Position numbers and translations under genes: made by a program. From positions 248,001 through 312,000 of the forward strand of contig NZ_JACXBP010000001.1 of NCBI RefSeq assembly GCF_014773485.1: 64,000 nucleotides of DNA, given 5' to 3'. This stretch comes from Erwinia aphidicola. Its GTDB lineage: Bacteria; Pseudomonadota; Gammaproteobacteria; Enterobacterales; Enterobacteriaceae. The notes beneath the pieces are model-generated. The model ran no database searches. It saw only the letters and a list, made by a program, of their open reading frames with translations, and was not told the origin of the DNA. Of the stretch, positions 1 through 9,869 are shown in pieces; positions within the stretch are counted from its first letter, which is position 1, and each line of letters opens with the position of its first letter.

Positions 1-31
1 TATTCTAATAGTACTACGGCTGTTATTAACA

Positions 32-58
32 CTATCGGCAGAACTGATGCCTTCTTTA
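32..58 (-). promoter_or_regulatory. Sigma-28 (FliA) promoter facing out of the window, for flgMN
   Basis: Read on the minus strand, TAAA is followed by exactly 15 bases and then GCCGATAG, an almost perfect match to the flagellar class 3 consensus (TAAA-N15-GCCGATAA). It lies just after the flgA stop and points left. In related bacteria flgM and flgN follow flgA and are read both by read-through from flgA and from a class 3 promoter. The flgM start is not in the window, so the target is inferred from position. Confidence 0.8.
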
Positions 59-63
59 GTGGT

Positions 64-732
64 TTATAGCGATATCAGAATATTCCCATCCGAGTCGACT
101 TTGCCCATCACAATCTGGCCGGAGCTCATGCGTACCCTGACCGACTGCAGGGCCGTTGCGTTGTTCATTGCTTTGCCTTCGCTACTGATATTGAAGCCGT
201 CGCCGCTGGCGGTCACGGTGACCATCTGCCCGGCTTTTACGCGCCACGGCTGGCGCATCATCATCTGGGTTACCGGCTGGCCGGGATTGATATCGCGCAG
301 GGTAATGGCACCTACCGCATCTTCAGCTTTCATCAGCGTGCGGGCGGGCAGAGTATCTAAGCGGCCCTGCTGCATACGCAGATCGCCAGCGGCGATAGCG
401 GTTCCGCGCGGCACCTGGCGGGTGGCCACCAGATAACTGCCGCTGACCTGCACCTGCACCTGAATATAGCGGCGGTTCTGATCACAGTTGGCCGCGACGC
501 TGATATTGCCCCACATGCGGCTGTTGCCCGGCAGGGAGAACTGCGGCGCATCACAGGCGGGCCACATATTCTGCGGTGTCTTCACCACCACGCTCAGGTT
601 ATCGGCACCCTGGCCGTTTTCCCCATAGCGGTTTTTAAAAAACTGGTTGAGCTGTGCGTTGAGATCGCCAGCAGTGGCGGTGACGCTCGCCAGGCTCAGC
701 AGCGCGCTTAACAGCAGTGTGGCTCCACGCAT
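64..732 (-). CDS. flgA: Flagellar P-ring assembly chaperone FlgA
   Basis: 222 residues, close to the usual 219. The first ~21 residues are a Sec signal peptide (MRGATLLLSALLSLASVTATAG), so the protein is periplasmic, where FlgA assists polymerisation of the FlgI P-ring around the rod. The C-terminal half is the SAF-type domain (RQVPRGTAIAAGDL, then GQPVTQMMMRQPWRVKAGQMV). The start is preceded by a strong GAGGGGG ribosome site. It is divergent from flgB, the standard enterobacterial arrangement, and flgMN should follow beyond the left edge. Confidence 0.95.
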   Translation of the reverse strand: MRGATLLLSALLSLASVTATAGDLNAQLNQFFKNRYGENGQGADNLSVVVKTPQNMWPACDAPQFSLPGNSRMWGNISVAANCDQNRRYIQVQVQVSGSYLVATRQVPRGTAIAAGDLRMQQGRLDTLPARTLMKAEDAVGAITLRDINPGQPVTQMMMRQPWRVKAGQMVTVTASGDGFNISSEGKAMNNATALQSVRVRMSSGQIVMGKVDSDGNILISL

Positions 733-889
733 GGCGCCCCCTCTTTTTTATCAACATGGCAGCGATTCTACCCTCGCGGGTGCGATGTCAAGGCGCAAAT
801 TAGCGACCATTTTTAGCGCTATTCAAACGATAGGCCTTCCCACCCCGAGATTATGCTGTCAGCTCTAAATTCTCACTTGCGGAGGACGC
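733..889. promoter_or_regulatory. Divergent flgA/flgB control region
   Basis: 157 bp between the divergent starts of flgA and flgB. By analogy with E. coli and Salmonella it should hold the two class 2 (FlhDC-activated, sigma-70) promoters. I could not place FlhDC half-sites with certainty by eye. The flgB end carries a clear GGAGGA ribosome site at 880-885. Confidence 0.5.
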
Positions 890-1303
890 ATGCTCGACAA
901 ACTGGACGCAGCACTACGGTTTAACACCGAAGCTCTGAACCTGCGCGCACAGCGGCAGGAGATCCTGGCATCCAACATCGCGAACGCAGACACGCCAGGC
1001 TATCAGGCGCGCGATATCGATTTCGCCAGCCAGATGAACAAGGTGATGGAACAGGGGCGGGCGCAGGGTTCCGGGCTACAGCTTGCGGTCACGTCGGCAC
1101 GCCATATTCCTGCAGAAACGCTTCAACCCCCATCCATGGATTTGATGTACCGCATTCCTGACCAGCCTGCGCTGGACGGAAACACGGTTGACATGGACCG
1201 GGAACGTACCGAGTTTGCAGATAACAGCCTGAAATATCAGACCGATCTCACCATGATCAGCAGTCAGATCAAAGGCATGATGTCCGTGCTACAGGGGCAA
1301 TAA
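890..1303 (+). CDS. flgB: Flagellar proximal rod protein FlgB
   Basis: 137 residues, the normal size. Rod subunit of the basal body, exported by the flagellar type III apparatus, so it has no Sec signal. The N-terminal flagellar rod signature is visible ([21 protein letters not shown]), and the C-terminal helix region ([20 protein letters not shown]) would form the coiled D0 core with the other rod proteins. First gene of the flgBCDEFGHIJ operon; flgC starts 3 bases after its stop. Confidence 0.97.
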   Translation: MLDKLDAALRFNTEALNLRAQRQEILASNIANADTPGYQARDIDFASQMNKVMEQGRAQGSGLQLAVTSARHIPAETLQPPSMDLMYRIPDQPALDGNTVDMDRERTEFADNSLKYQTDLTMISSQIKGMMSVLQGQ

Positions 1304-1306
1304 GTT

Positions 1307-1711
1307 ATGGCACTTTTGAACATTTTTGATATTGCCGGTTCGGCAATGGCTGCACAGTCACAGCGTCTGAACGTCAGCGCCAGTAACCTGGCCAACGCCG
1401 ACAGCGTCACCGGGCCGGATGGTCAGCCCTACGTCGCGAAGCAGGTGGTTTTCCAGACTAACGCGATGCCGGGTTCACCGACCGGTGGCGTGAAGGTCGC
1501 TCAGGTGATCGACGACCCGGCGCCCGCGCGCCTGGTGTACGAGCCGGGTAACCCGATGGCGGATGCCAAAGGCTACGTGAAGATGCCGAACGTGGATGTC
1601 GTAGGGGAAACGGTGAACACCATGTCAGCTTCGCGCAGCTACCAGGCCAACGTTGAGGTTTTAAACACCGTTAAACAGATGATGATGAAAACCTTAACGC
1701 TGGGCCAATAA
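1307..1711 (+). CDS. flgC: Flagellar proximal rod protein FlgC
   Basis: 134 residues. Proximal rod subunit with the N-terminal rod motif ([16 protein letters not shown]) and the conserved C-terminal stretch ([20 protein letters not shown]) shared by rod and hook proteins. It follows flgB by 3 bases and precedes flgD by 11 bases, so translation is probably coupled. Confidence 0.97.
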   Translation: MALLNIFDIAGSAMAAQSQRLNVSASNLANADSVTGPDGQPYVAKQVVFQTNAMPGSPTGGVKVAQVIDDPAPARLVYEPGNPMADAKGYVKMPNVDVVGETVNTMSASRSYQANVEVLNTVKQMMMKTLTLGQ

Positions 1712-1722
1712 GGAGCTTCCCA

Positions 1723-2394
1723 ATGAGTATTGCTGTAGGCGTAAACGAAAAACAGGCGACCACCACGCTAACGAACTCTTCATCCAGCTCTGATACCTCA
1801 GCAGCGGATCTCCAGAGTAACTTCCTGACGCTGCTGGTCACCCAGCTACAGAACCAGGATCCGACCAATCCAATGGATAACAGTCAGCTGACCTCTCAGC
1901 TGGCGCAGATCAATACCCTGAGCGGGATTGAGAAGCTGAACACCACGCTGGGCTCCATCTCCGGGCAGATCACCAGCGGCCAGTCGCTGCAGGCATCGAC
2001 CCTGATTGGCCACGGTGTGATGGTAGACGGTTCGCAGATCCTGGTCGGCAGCAGCACCACCACGCCGTTTGGGGTGGAACTGGCTCAGGCCTCAACCAGC
2101 ACCACCGCCACCATTAAAGATGCCAGCGGCGCAGTGGTTCAGACCATTGACCTTGGCGCACAGACTGCAGGGGTTCATACCTTCCAGTGGGATGGCAAAG
2201 CGGCGGATGGCACCACCGCGGCAGACGGCAAATATACCGTGTCTATCGCTGCCAGCAACGCTACCGGCCAGCTGGTCGCACAGCCGTTGAACTACGCCTA
2301 CGTCAGCGGCGTAACCACAAATTCTACCGGTGCGGTGCTCGACCTCGGCACCATGGGCACGACAACCCTGGCTAACGTTCGTCAGATCGTTTAA
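1723..2394 (+). CDS. flgD: Flagellar hook-capping scaffold FlgD
   Basis: 223 residues (E. coli 231). FlgD caps the growing hook and directs polymerisation of FlgE; it is absent from the finished structure. The N-terminal signature is clear (LQSNFLTLLVTQLQNQDPTNPMDN), followed by a Ser/Thr-rich hinge and a C-terminal FlgD Ig-like/Tudor region (FQWDGKAADGTTAADGKYTV). An AAGGAG ribosome site precedes the start. Confidence 0.96.
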   Translation: MSIAVGVNEKQATTTLTNSSSSSDTSAADLQSNFLTLLVTQLQNQDPTNPMDNSQLTSQLAQINTLSGIEKLNTTLGSISGQITSGQSLQASTLIGHGVMVDGSQILVGSSTTTPFGVELAQASTSTTATIKDASGAVVQTIDLGAQTAGVHTFQWDGKAADGTTAADGKYTVSIAASNATGQLVAQPLNYAYVSGVTTNSTGAVLDLGTMGTTTLANVRQIV

Positions 2395-2423
2395 TCCACT
2401 AATTTTGCTTCAGGAGTGACAAC

Positions 2424-3638
2424 ATGGGCTTTTCACAGGCGGTCAGTGGCTTAAACGCTGCGTCCAGCAACCTTGACGTTATTGGTAACAACATCTCCAA
2501 CTCCGCCACCGCGGGCTTTAAATCCAGCACTGTCGCGTTTGCCGATATGTTTGCCGGTTCTAAAGTCGGCCTCGGCACCAAAGTGGCTGCTGTGGTGCAG
2601 GACTTTGGTGACGGTACCACCACCACCACCAGCCGCGGTCTTGACGTGGCGATCAGCTCTGCAGGCTTCTTCCGTATGGCCGACACCAGCGGCGCGGTCT
2701 ATTACAGCCGTAACGGCCAGTTCACGCTGGACGCGGATCGCAACATCGTGAACATGCAGGGCCTGAAGCTGACCGGCTACCCGGCATCCGGCAACCCGGC
2801 CACCGTGCAGACCGGTGCTAACCCGGTGGCGCTGACCATTCCTGAAGCGTCCATGCCGGCCAAGATGACCAGCACCGCGTCACTGACTGCCACGCTGAAC
2901 TCTTCCTCTGCCGCGACCACCGGTGCGTTTAACGCCTCCGACACGTCGACCTATGACAAAAAAACCTCGCTGACCGCGTATGACTCGCAGGGCAACGAGC
3001 ACACCATCAACATGTACTTCGTCAAAACTGCGGACAACAGCTGGACCGTTCACGCGCAGGATGCCTCTGCTACTGACCCGTCCACCACCGACACCACCAC
3101 TAACCTGGTGTTCGATACCAGCGGCGCCCTGACCACCGCCAGCGCCAAAGCGATTAGCGTGACCATGGACAACAAAGGTGGCAGCGTCACCGCCAGCCCG
3201 TTCACTGTGGATATCACCGGCAGCCTGCAGCAGAACAACGGTGGGTCCACTTTTGGTAACCCAACGCAGAATGGTTATGCCCCGGGTGACCTGACCAGCT
3301 ACCAGATCAATGACGACGGTACGCTGGTCGGTAACTACTCGAACGAAAAAACCCAGGTACTGGGTCAGATCGTGCTGGCGAACTTTGCTAACCCGGAAGG
3401 GCTGAAGTCGGAAGGCGACAACGTCTGGTCTGCCAGTGCTTCCTCTGGCCAGGCGCTGACCGGTATCGCCGGTACCGGTAACCTCGGTACGCTGACGGCG
3501 GGTGCGCTGGAGTCCTCCAACGTCGACCTGAGTAAAGAGCTGGTGAACATGATCGTGGCGCAGCGTAACTACCAGTCGAACGCGCAGACCATCAAAACTC
3601 AGGACCAGATCCTCAACACGCTGGTCAACCTGCGTTAA
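2424..3638 (+). CDS. flgE: Flagellar hook protein FlgE
   Basis: 404 residues. Major hook subunit. The N-terminal motif (LNAASSNLDVIGNNISNSAT) and the C-terminal D0 helix (VDLSKELVNMIVAQRNYQSN) are intact. The middle, about residues 130-330, is Thr/Ser/Ala-rich and forms the surface-exposed domains that vary between species. It lies between flgD and flgF with short gaps and a CAGGAG ribosome site. Confidence 0.97.
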   Translation: MGFSQAVSGLNAASSNLDVIGNNISNSATAGFKSSTVAFADMFAGSKVGLGTKVAAVVQDFGDGTTTTTSRGLDVAISSAGFFRMADTSGAVYYSRNGQFTLDADRNIVNMQGLKLTGYPASGNPATVQTGANPVALTIPEASMPAKMTSTASLTATLNSSSAATTGAFNASDTSTYDKKTSLTAYDSQGNEHTINMYFVKTADNSWTVHAQDASATDPSTTDTTTNLVFDTSGALTTASAKAISVTMDNKGGSVTASPFTVDITGSLQQNNGGSTFGNPTQNGYAPGDLTSYQINDDGTLVGNYSNEKTQVLGQIVLANFANPEGLKSEGDNVWSASASSGQALTGIAGTGNLGTLTAGALESSNVDLSKELVNMIVAQRNYQSNAQTIKTQDQILNTLVNLR

Positions 3639-3659
3639 TACGGTTAACAGGGGAGTTCA

Positions 3660-4415
3660 ATGGATCACGCGATATATACCGCAATGGGGGCTGCCAGTCA
3701 GACCCTCGATCAGCAGGCAGTGACGGCGGCCAACCTCGCCAACGCCTCTACGCCGGGCTTTCGCGCACAGCTGAATGCCGCGCGCGCGGTGCCGGTGGAA
3801 GGCTTATCTCTGCCTACCCGTACGCTGGTCACGGCTTCAACGCCGGGATCGGATATGAGCCAGGGCGCGCTGGATTATACCGAGCGCCCGCTGGATGTGG
3901 CGATGCAGGGTGACGGCTGGCTGGCGGTGCAGACCGCTGACGGCACTGAAGCCTACACCCGCAACGGCAATATGGAAGTCAGCCCGGCCGGGCAGCTTAC
4001 CGTGCAGGGCAACGTGGTGATGGGCGACGGCGGGCCGATTGCGGTGCCGCAGGGTTCGGAAATCACCATCGCGGCTGACGGTACCATTACCGCGCTGAAT
4101 CCGGGCGATGCACCAAATGCCACGGTACAGCTGGGCAAGTTGAAGCTGGTGAAAGCCAGCGGTAGCGAACTTCAGCGCGGTGATGACGGCATGTTCCGTC
4201 TCACTGCCGCTGCCCAGACTACCCGCGGCGCAACGCTGCCGCTGGACGCGACGATGAAAGTGATGCCTGGCGTGCTGGAAGGTAGCAACGTCAGCACCAC
4301 CCAGACCATGGTCGATATGATCGCCAACGCCCGTCGCTTTGAGATGCAGATGAAAGTGATCTCAAGCGTTGACGAGAACGAACAAAAAGCCAACCAGCTG
4401 CTGTCAATGGGCTGA
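3660..4415 (+). CDS. flgF: Flagellar proximal rod protein FlgF
   Basis: 251 residues, normal length. Rod subunit with the N-terminal rod signature ([20 protein letters not shown]), the FlgF/FlgG central motif ([20 protein letters not shown]) and the C-terminal helix ([22 protein letters not shown]). Separated from flgE by 21 bases with GGGGAG ahead of the start. Confidence 0.97.
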   Translation: MDHAIYTAMGAASQTLDQQAVTAANLANASTPGFRAQLNAARAVPVEGLSLPTRTLVTASTPGSDMSQGALDYTERPLDVAMQGDGWLAVQTADGTEAYTRNGNMEVSPAGQLTVQGNVVMGDGGPIAVPQGSEITIAADGTITALNPGDAPNATVQLGKLKLVKASGSELQRGDDGMFRLTAAAQTTRGATLPLDATMKVMPGVLEGSNVSTTQTMVDMIANARRFEMQMKVISSVDENEQKANQLLSMG

Positions 4416-4431
4416 TCAGAGGAATAAACAG

Positions 4432-5214
4432 ATGATCCGTTCTTTATGGATTGCCAAGACCGGCCTTGACGCTCAGCAGACCAATATGGACGTTATCGCC
4501 AACAACCTGGCCAACGTCAGTACCAACGGTTTTAAACGTCAGCGTGCGGTCTTTGAAGACCTGATGTACCAGACCATGCGTCAGCCGGGTGCGCAGTCAT
4601 CCGATCAGACCACGCTGCCTTCCGGCTTGCAGATTGGTACCGGTACGCGTCCGGTTGCCACCGAGCGCCTGCACAATCAGGGCAACCTGTCGCAGACCGA
4701 CTCGTCTAAAGACGTGGCGATTAACGGTCAGGGCTTCTTCTCGGTCCTGATGCCGGACGGCACCACGGCGTATACCCGCGATGGCTCTTTCCAGACTGAC
4801 CAGAATGGCCAGCTGGTGACCAACGCCGGTTTCCCGGTGCAGCCAGCCATCACCATCCCGGCGAACTCGCTGAGCATGACCGTCAGCCGTGACGGCGTAG
4901 TGAGCGTCACGCAGCAGGGCCAGACGAACCCGGTGCAGGTCGGTCAGCTGACCCTGAGCACCTTTGTCAACGATGCCGGCCTGGAAAGTATGGGTGAGAA
5001 CCTGTACCAGGAAACTCAGGCCTCCGGTGCGCCAACCGAAAGTAACCCGGGCAACAACGGGGCCGGTACGCTGTATCAGGGCTACGTTGAAACCTCAAAC
5101 GTTAACGTCGCAGAAGAGCTGGTAAGCATGATCCAGACCCAGCGCGCCTACGAAATTAACAGTAAGGCCGTCAGTACTTCCGACCAGATGCTGGCGAAGC
5201 TGACCCAGCTGTAA
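4432..5214 (+). CDS. flgG: Flagellar distal rod protein FlgG
   Basis: 260 residues, identical in length to E. coli FlgG when the ATG at 4432 ([16 protein letters not shown]) is used; this start has AGAGGA about 9 bases upstream. An in-frame upstream start inside flgF is possible but gives a non-homologous extension. Distal rod subunit with the signature [20 protein letters not shown] and the C-terminal helix [18 protein letters not shown]. Confidence 0.97.
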   Translation: MIRSLWIAKTGLDAQQTNMDVIANNLANVSTNGFKRQRAVFEDLMYQTMRQPGAQSSDQTTLPSGLQIGTGTRPVATERLHNQGNLSQTDSSKDVAINGQGFFSVLMPDGTTAYTRDGSFQTDQNGQLVTNAGFPVQPAITIPANSLSMTVSRDGVVSVTQQGQTNPVQVGQLTLSTFVNDAGLESMGENLYQETQASGAPTESNPGNNGAGTLYQGYVETSNVNVAEELVSMIQTQRAYEINSKAVSTSDQMLAKLTQL

Positions 5215-5242
5215 TACGACGGAGAGCTTGACCGTCGCAGGT

Positions 5243-5262
5243 GCCGGGCTTTACTGCCCGGC
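5243..5262 (+). other. Intra-operon hairpin between flgG and flgH
   Basis: GCCGGGC and GCCCGGC (7 bp) flank a 6-base loop in the 87-base gap between flgG and flgH, the longest gap of the flgB-J operon. No T-run follows, so it is not an intrinsic terminator. It may act as an mRNA processing or stability element; this is inference. Confidence 0.5.
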
Positions 5263-5301
5263 CCGTTAATAAAATATTCACGTAATGAAAGGTTCATTTC
5301 C

Positions 5302-6003
5302 ATGGCGCAGCAGATCTCATTGCCTGGACGTTTGTTAGTAGCCGCGATGCTGCTGACGCTTAACGGTTGTGCGTTAGTTCCCCGTAAGCCTCTGGTAGAA
5401 GGTTCGACAACGGCTCAGCCGCTGCCTGCTTCTCCGCCGGTGGTCAACGGCTCTATTTTTCAGGGTGTGATGCCAATGAACTACGGCTACCAGCCGCTGT
5501 TTGAGGATCGACGCCCGCGTAATATTGGCGACACATTAACCATCACGCTGCAGGAAAACGTCAGCGCGAGTAAGAGTTCTTCTGCCAATGCCGGACGTGA
5601 CGGCAGCAGCAGCTTCGGGCTGACCGCCACGCCGAACGCGCTGGCTGGCCTGCTGGGCGGTGACAAAACCACCTTCGCCGGGGCCGGTAAAAATGATTTC
5701 GCCGGTAAGGGTGGCGCAACGGCCAATAACACCTTTACCGGTACGATTACCGTTACCGTCAATCAGGTACTGCCAAACGGCAACCTGAGCGTGGTCGGTG
5801 AGAAACAGATTGAGATTAATCAGGGAACTGAGTTTATCCGCTTCTCCGGGGTGGTTAACCCACGCACGATTAGCGCCAGCAACAGCGTAGTATCAACCCA
5901 GGTGGCGGATGCGCGCATTGAGTACGTCGGTAACGGCTACATCAATGAAGCACAAACCATGGGCTGGCTGCAGCGGTTCTTCCTGAACATATCACCGATG
6001 TAA
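5302..6003 (+). CDS. flgH: Flagellar L-ring lipoprotein FlgH
   Basis: 233 residues. Outer-membrane L-ring subunit. A lipoprotein signal peptide ends in the lipobox LNGC with Cys23 as the acylated residue. Conserved FlgH motifs follow: [39 protein letters not shown] and [19 protein letters not shown] at the C terminus. Together with FlgI it forms the bushing through which the rod rotates. Confidence 0.97.
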   Translation: MAQQISLPGRLLVAAMLLTLNGCALVPRKPLVEGSTTAQPLPASPPVVNGSIFQGVMPMNYGYQPLFEDRRPRNIGDTLTITLQENVSASKSSSANAGRDGSSSFGLTATPNALAGLLGGDKTTFAGAGKNDFAGKGGATANNTFTGTITVTVNQVLPNGNLSVVGEKQIEINQGTEFIRFSGVVNPRTISASNSVVSTQVADARIEYVGNGYINEAQTMGWLQRFFLNISPM

Positions 6004-6012
6004 GAGGTTTTC

Positions 6013-7119
6013 ATGCGTAATGTACTGATTCGATTTGCTTTGCTGCTGACGATGGGGATCAGCGCCCTGGCGCAGGCCGATCGTATTCGCGATCTCACTA
6101 CCGTTGGCGGAGTGCGCGATAACTCCCTGATCGGCTACGGCCTGGTGGTGGGGCTGGACGGCACCGGTGACCAGACTACCCAGACTCCGTTTACCACTCA
6201 GAGCCTGAGCAACATGCTGTCGCAGTTGGGGATCACCGTCCCCGCCGGCACCAATATGCAGCTGAAAAACGTCGCGGCGGTGATGGTTACCGCCAAGCTG
6301 CCGGCCTTTGGTCGCCAGGGGCAGGTGGTGGACGTGGTGGTTTCCTCTATGGGTAACGCCAAAAGCCTGCGCGGCGGTACGCTGCTGATGACTCCGCTGA
6401 AAGGCGTGGATAACCAGGTGTATGCGCTGGCGCAGGGTAACGTGTTGATCGGCGGAGCCAGTGCCGCCGCCGGTGGCAGCAGCGTGCAGGTCAACCAGGT
6501 GAACGGCGGGCGCATTACCGGTGGCGCCACCATTGAACGTGAGCTGCCAAACAACTTCGGCAGCAGCAACGTGATTAACCTGTTCCTTAATCAGGAAGAT
6601 TTCAGCATGGCGCAGCGCATCAGCGACGCCATCAACAGCCGCGGCGGCTATGGCATGGCGCAGGCGCTGGATGGCCGCACCATTCAGATCCGCAGCAGCG
6701 CTAACAGCACCTCGCAGGTGCGCCAGCTGGCCGATATTCAGAATATCGACGTCTCCGTGCCGATTCAGGATGCCAAAGTGATCATCAACTCGCGCACCGG
6801 CTCGGTGGTGATGAACCGCGAAGTGATGCTGAGCCAGTGTGCAGTGGCGCAGGGCAACCTGTCGGTGACGGTGAATCAGACTCAGAACGTCAGCCAGCCG
6901 AACACGCCGTTTGGCGGCGGTCAGACGGTGGTGACGCCACAGACACAGATTGATCTGCGCCAGAGCGGCGGAGCGTTGCAGAGCGTGAATGCCAGCGCCA
7001 ATCTCAACAGCGTGGTGCGCGCCCTGAATGCGCTGGGTGCAACGCCAATCGATCTTATGTCCATTCTACAGTCGATGCAGAGTGCCGGTTGCCTGCACGC
7101 CAAACTGGAAATTATCTGA
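6013..7119 (+). CDS. flgI: Flagellar P-ring protein FlgI
   Basis: 368 residues with a Sec signal peptide ([18 protein letters not shown], cleavage after AQA). Periplasmic P-ring subunit; visible signature [20 protein letters not shown] and the C-terminal FlgI region with [12 protein letters not shown]. Its TGA stop overlaps the flgJ ATG (ATGA-type coupling at 7117-7121). Confidence 0.97.
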   Translation: MRNVLIRFALLLTMGISALAQADRIRDLTTVGGVRDNSLIGYGLVVGLDGTGDQTTQTPFTTQSLSNMLSQLGITVPAGTNMQLKNVAAVMVTAKLPAFGRQGQVVDVVVSSMGNAKSLRGGTLLMTPLKGVDNQVYALAQGNVLIGGASAAAGGSSVQVNQVNGGRITGGATIERELPNNFGSSNVINLFLNQEDFSMAQRISDAINSRGGYGMAQALDGRTIQIRSSANSTSQVRQLADIQNIDVSVPIQDAKVIINSRTGSVVMNREVMLSQCAVAQGNLSVTVNQTQNVSQPNTPFGGGQTVVTPQTQIDLRQSGGALQSVNASANLNSVVRALNALGATPIDLMSILQSMQSAGCLHAKLEII

Positions 7120-8069
7120 TGAGTGACAACAGCCAGTCGATGATGGGCGCGGCGTATGACAGCCGCTCGCTTAACAACCTGAAGCGCCTTGCCAGCAGCG
7201 ATCCGAAAGCGCATGCGCTGCAGGTTGCTAAGCAGGTGGAAGGGATGTTCGTGCAGATGATGCTGAAAAGCATGCGTCAGGCGCTGCCGCAGGACGGCAT
7301 GCTAAGCACCGAACAGACGCGGCTGTACACCTCAATGTATGACCAGCAGATCGGCCAGCAGATCGCCTCGAAGGGGTTAGGGCTGGCCGATATGATCGTC
7401 AAGCAGATGGAAACGCAGAAAGCCCCGGACGAAAAAGCCGGAACGGTGCCTATGCCGTTGGATAAAGCCTTTATCAACACGCTGCCGCCGCTGGCGATGG
7501 AACAGATGGTGCGTAAAGCGGTTCCGCGCTTCAACGCCAGCGAAATGCCGCTTTCCGGCGATAACAGCGACTTTATCGCCCAGCTGTCGCAGCCGGCAAA
7601 AGCCGCCAGCGAGCAGAGCGGAATTCCGCATCACCTGATCCTCGCCCAGGCGGCGCTGGAATCCGGCTGGGGGCAGCGCCAGATCCTGACGCGTGACGGT
7701 AAGCCGAGCTATAACGTCTTTGGCATCAAAGCTACGGGCAGCTGGCAGGGCAAAACCACCGACGTAATGACCACCGAATATGAGAACGGCGAAGCGAAGA
7801 AGGTGAAGCAGAAGTTCCGCGTTTATGACTCCTACTTCGACGCGCTGACCGACTACGTCAAGCTGCTGAGCAACAACCCGCGCTACGCCGCCGTCACCAC
7901 GGCAGCATCACCGGAGCAGGGCGCCCAGGCCTTGCAGGCGGCGGGTTACGCGACCGATCCGAAATATGCACAGAAGCTGGTGGGGATGATCCAGCAGTTC
8001 AAAAACATGGGTGAAAAAGTGGTGAAAGCCTATGGTCAGGATATGAAAGATATCTCCACGTTATTCTGA
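7119..8069 (+). CDS. flgJ: FlgJ, rod cap and peptidoglycan hydrolase
   Basis: 316 residues from the ATG that overlaps the flgI stop ([10 protein letters not shown]). Bifunctional: residues ~1-150 are the rod-scaffold domain, residues ~155-310 a GH73-type beta-N-acetylglucosaminidase domain that opens the murein layer for the rod. The catalytic glutamate lies in AALESGWGQ (Glu181); YNVFGIKA and the downstream YFDALTDYVKLL stretch are typical. Last gene of the flgB-J unit. Confidence 0.96.
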   Translation: MSDNSQSMMGAAYDSRSLNNLKRLASSDPKAHALQVAKQVEGMFVQMMLKSMRQALPQDGMLSTEQTRLYTSMYDQQIGQQIASKGLGLADMIVKQMETQKAPDEKAGTVPMPLDKAFINTLPPLAMEQMVRKAVPRFNASEMPLSGDNSDFIAQLSQPAKAASEQSGIPHHLILAQAALESGWGQRQILTRDGKPSYNVFGIKATGSWQGKTTDVMTTEYENGEAKKVKQKFRVYDSYFDALTDYVKLLSNNPRYAAVTTAASPEQGAQALQAAGYATDPKYAQKLVGMIQQFKNMGEKVVKAYGQDMKDISTLF

Positions 8070-8087
8070 TTTTTTTGGCTTTTGGTC

Positions 8088-8114
8088 TCAAGTTTACCCC
8101 GGTTGTACCGATAA
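8088..8114 (+). promoter_or_regulatory. Sigma-28 (FliA) promoter of flgKL
   Basis: TCAAGTTT, 11 bases, ACCGATAA: close to the long form of the FliA consensus (TAAAGTTT-N11-GCCGATAA), 91 bases upstream of the flgK start. Hook-junction genes are known to be transcribed both by read-through (class 2) and from a class 3 promoter, and this sequence fits the second. Confidence 0.8.
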
Positions 8115-8204
8115 CCTTTTCAGGCCGGATTTGAGTTAACCCAACTTACCGGCAAACGATTCGTCAATGCTGGCTCTGCAGTTGCCGGTTAACAAGGACC
8201 CGAA

Positions 8205-9848
8205 ATGGCAAACTTAATTAATACCGCGATGAGCGGATTGAGCGCCGCCTCCGCCGCGCTGAATACCACCAGTAATAACATCACTAACTATGCCGTTAGC
8301 GGTTATTCACGCCAGACCACGGTCCTTGCCCAGACCGCCAGCACCCTGAGCGGCAACAACTACTACGGCAACGGGGCCAGCGTCTCGGCGGTGTATCGCG
8401 AATATGACCAGTTCATCACCAATCAGCTGCGTGCCGCCAGCACTCAGGCCAGCAGCATCAGCACGCAGTACAGCCAGATGTCGAATATCGACGATATGCT
8501 GTCCAGCACCACTAACACCCTGTCGAGCAACATCCAGGACTTCTTCAGCTCGCTGCAGAGTCTGGTCAGCAATGCCAGCGACTCCTCGTCGCGTACTGCC
8601 GTGCTGGGTAAAGCGGAAGGGCTGGTAAACCAGTTCAAGGTCACCGATACCTATCTGTCCAATCTGGACAGCAGCGTCAATACCTCTGTCACCTCGACCG
8701 TTGATCAGATCAATAACTACGCTAAGCAGATCGCGAACGTTAACCAGCAGATCGGCAAGCTGAAGGGTGCAGGAGCGGGCAGCGAACCGAATGACCTGCT
8801 GGATCAGCGCGATCAGCTGGTAAGCGAGTTGAATAAGCTGGTGGGTGTTACCGTCAATCAGCAGGATGGCGGCAGTTACAACATCTCCATCGGCAGCGGC
8901 GTCTCGCTGGTGCAGGGCAGCAGCTACAGCCAGCTGGCAGCCGTGCCGTCCAGTGCCGATCCGTCGCGTACCACTATCGCTACCGTGGATGCCACCACCG
9001 GCGCAAAAAGCGAACTGCCTGAATCACAGGTGACCAGCGGTTCACTCGGGGGCCTGCTGGCGTTCCGTAAAGAGCTCGACGGCGTGCGTAACCAGATTGG
9101 CCAGCTGGCAATGGCGCTCGGCACCAGCCTGAACACCCAGCACCAGGAAGGTGTGGATGCCAACGGCGATGCGGGCGGCGCGCTGTTCAGCCTCGGCAGC
9201 CCGGCGGTGGTCTCGAACACCAAAAATAGCGGTGGGGCATCGTTAAGCGCCACCTGGGCGGACACTACGAAGGTACAGGCCTCCAACTACACCGTCAGCT
9301 ATGACGGTACTAACTGGACGGCAACACGCCTTTCCGACAACAGCAAAGCCGCTATCACCGTTGACAGCACCGCGCAGACGCTCTCTTTTGATGGTCTGAC
9401 GCTCAGCTACGATAAGCTGCCTGCTGCCAAAGACAGCTTCACGGTCAAGCCGGTTGCCGACACCATTACCGGAATGAGCGTGCTGATCTCCGATGAAGGC
9501 AAACTGGCTGCCGCCAGTGCTGTCGGTGGCGCAAGTAACAACGAGAATGCGCAGAAGCTGCTGAATATCCAGACCGCCGGTGTGATTAACGGCAAAAGTA
9601 CCCTGACTCAGGCTTATGCCAGCCTGGTGGCGGATGTGGGAAACAAAACCAGCACGTTGAAAACCACCAGTACCACGCAGACCGCTGTGGTGACGCAGCT
9701 GACCAATCAGCAGCAGTCGGTTTCCGGCGTCAACCTTGATGAAGAGTATGCCAATCTGACGCGTTACCAGCAGTACTACATGGCGAATGCCCAGGTACTG
9801 CAGACCGCTTCCACCATTTTCCAGTCGCTGATGTCCGCAGTCAGCTGA
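8205..9848 (+). CDS. flgK: Hook-filament junction protein FlgK (HAP1)
   Basis: 547 residues, family-typical. The N-terminal signature (ALNTTSNNITNYAVSGYSRQ) and the C-terminal coiled region (VSGVNLDEEYANLTRYQQYY) are conserved; the centre is Ser/Thr-rich and variable. It joins the hook to the filament with FlgL and is an export substrate of the FlgN chaperone. Ribosome site AAGGA precedes the ATG. Confidence 0.97.
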   Translation: MANLINTAMSGLSAASAALNTTSNNITNYAVSGYSRQTTVLAQTASTLSGNNYYGNGASVSAVYREYDQFITNQLRAASTQASSISTQYSQMSNIDDMLSSTTNTLSSNIQDFFSSLQSLVSNASDSSSRTAVLGKAEGLVNQFKVTDTYLSNLDSSVNTSVTSTVDQINNYAKQIANVNQQIGKLKGAGAGSEPNDLLDQRDQLVSELNKLVGVTVNQQDGGSYNISIGSGVSLVQGSSYSQLAAVPSSADPSRTTIATVDATTGAKSELPESQVTSGSLGGLLAFRKELDGVRNQIGQLAMALGTSLNTQHQEGVDANGDAGGALFSLGSPAVVSNTKNSGGASLSATWADTTKVQASNYTVSYDGTNWTATRLSDNSKAAITVDSTAQTLSFDGLTLSYDKLPAAKDSFTVKPVADTITGMSVLISDEGKLAAASAVGGASNNENAQKLLNIQTAGVINGKSTLTQAYASLVADVGNKTSTLKTTSTTQTAVVTQLTNQQQSVSGVNLDEEYANLTRYQQYYMANAQVLQTASTIFQSLMSAVS

Positions 9849-9869
9849 TTTTTGCAGAGGAATTAAACC

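Noticed and set aside
47-436. 129-codon plus-strand frame at the left edge
   Set aside because: Antisense of flgA; the plus strand here has no start signals, and the left edge is explained by the FliA promoter.
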